A stretch of DNA of 64,000 nt from Prosthecobacter sp. (GTDB taxonomy: Bacteria > Verrucomicrobiota > Verrucomicrobiia > Verrucomicrobiales > Verrucomicrobiaceae), in assembly GCA_021733925.1 (NCBI GenBank), contig JAIPJY010000040.1, positions 1 through 64,000 of the forward strand, given 5' to 3'. Position numbers and translations under genes: made by a program. Below are positions 63,516-64,000 of the stretch, piece by piece. A model generated the notes under the pieces. The model was not told where the DNA came from and searched no databases. It was given only the letters and a program-made list of their open reading frames with translations. Every line of letters starts with the position of its first letter. Within the stretch, counting starts at the first letter, position 1.

Positions 63516-64000
63516 TTATCCAATTTTAAGACGCTCAATCACACGAGCTGACCACGGATCAAATTCTGCGATCTTCTGCTGGAGTTCGTTAAAGGTGAAC
63601 CACATAGCAGAGCCTTCAAAATCCCCTGCTGCCGGCAAACCCGTTGTCTGGACACGATTTGAATTTGTTGAAACAGCATAAACAATTGCCAAGTGCCTTT
63701 TTCCCATCTGGTCATCTCCAATCCTAAAAGCAAACTTTGGACGGATAACTGGCCGGTCGAAATACTCGAGTTCTTCGCTCATTTCGCGGAGTAAGCAGTT
63801 TTCAATTTCATTTTTCCCACCATACGACAGCCCACGATCTTCATAATCAACGTGGCCGCTTACGATCAATGTAAGTTTCCCTCGCAGTTGGACGCGTTTT
63901 TCATCCTGACTTCGTTTTAGGACTAGAAAAAGATTGTTATTAATGACGTAGGCCGCCGAAACGAGTTGCACAACACTCGAGTCTTTCTCAGCCGCTTCGC
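63516..64000 (-). CDS. Nudix-domain protein, 5' end outside window
   Basis: The frame is open to the right edge, so the gene is probably 5'-incomplete; the GTG at 63971 may not be the true start. The Nudix box is readable as GHVDYEDRG..NE.ENCLLREMSEELE, with REMSEEL as the core. Nudix proteins hydrolyse nucleoside diphosphates linked to another group. GC content is lower than the rest of the window, which suggests recent transfer or a regional boundary. Confidence 0.8.
   Translation of the reverse strand, partial: EAAEKDSSVVQLVSAAYVINNNLFLVLKRSQDEKRVQLRGKLTLIVSGHVDYEDRGLSYGGKNEIENCLLREMSEELEYFDRPVIRPKFAFRIGDDQMGKRHLAIVYAVSTNSNRVQTTGLPAAGDFEGSAMWFTFNELQQKIAEFDPWSARVIERLKIG

Overview
The window is high-GC bacterial chromosomal DNA, most likely from the phylum Verrucomicrobiota (Verrucomicrobiaceae-like, e.g. 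around Prosthecobacter or Verrucomicrobium). This is an inference from gene content. It carries two PVC-type heme-binding proteins (one with a propeller and HEAT repeats), many secreted or Tat-exported sugar-metabolism proteins, several xylose-isomerase-like TIM barrels, two Gfo/Idh/MocA proteins, paired Pkn-type Ser/Thr kinases, a RAYT-like Y1 transposase, ParB, YicC and many short dispersed hairpin repeats. No tRNA, rRNA, CRISPR array, prophage or classical insertion sequence was seen. Shine-Dalgarno sequences are rare, so starts were chosen mainly from signal peptides and family N-termini.

Layout. 1-2.2 kb: the 3' part of a heme-binding HEAT-repeat protein and a small membrane protein. 2.2-2.7 kb: a MITE-like hairpin element and a chimeric gene fossil. 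2.7-8.7 kb: a small membrane protein, a CtpA-type protease, an MFS/spermidine-synthase fusion, an NTF2-like lipoprotein, ParB and YicC. 8.7-13.3 kb: repeats, two Gfo/Idh/MocA genes with a good terminator, and the RAYT gene with REP-like hairpins nearby. 13.3-18 kb: two tandem paralogous membrane Ser/Thr kinases, divergent from a double-HTH regulator whose LexA/S24-like domain has lost both catalytic residues. 18.4-26.5 kb: a secreted beta-helix protein and a very large secreted helical-repeat protein. 26.7-30.9 kb: a thioesterase followed by a tightly overlapping operon (esterase, VOC protein, PaiB-like protein, GNAT, CxxCH/prenyltransferase-fold protein). 30.9-44.3 kb: a carbohydrate-type catabolic region with two AraC regulators, two Tat FAD oxidoreductases, a HUMPS-family decarboxylase/aldolase, an MDR dehydrogenase, an SDR, a sugar isomerase, secreted hydrolases, a beta-helix protein and a pseudopilin. 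44.3-64 kb: a frameshifted methyltransferase with a cupin stub, a phosphatase, a sialate O-acetylesterase, OmpA-like and other secreted proteins, an APH-like kinase, TrmO, dihydroorotase, KatG, a Tat sugar isomerase and its fossil copy, a propeller-cytochrome, and a lower-GC tail with a Nudix protein.

Possible joint functions. The 31-44 kb genes look like an uptake-independent system in which exported hydrolases and oxidases process a plant- or alga-derived sugar or uronate, and cytosolic epimerase, dehydrogenase and HUMPS enzymes use the products under AraC control. This is inferred from families and context only. The most unusual signals are a three-copy repeat family whose first hairpin keeps base pairing around an invariant AAC loop while its arm sequence changes completely, the inactive-LexA double-HTH regulator with operator-like half-sites beside twin kinases, and several decaying gene fossils.
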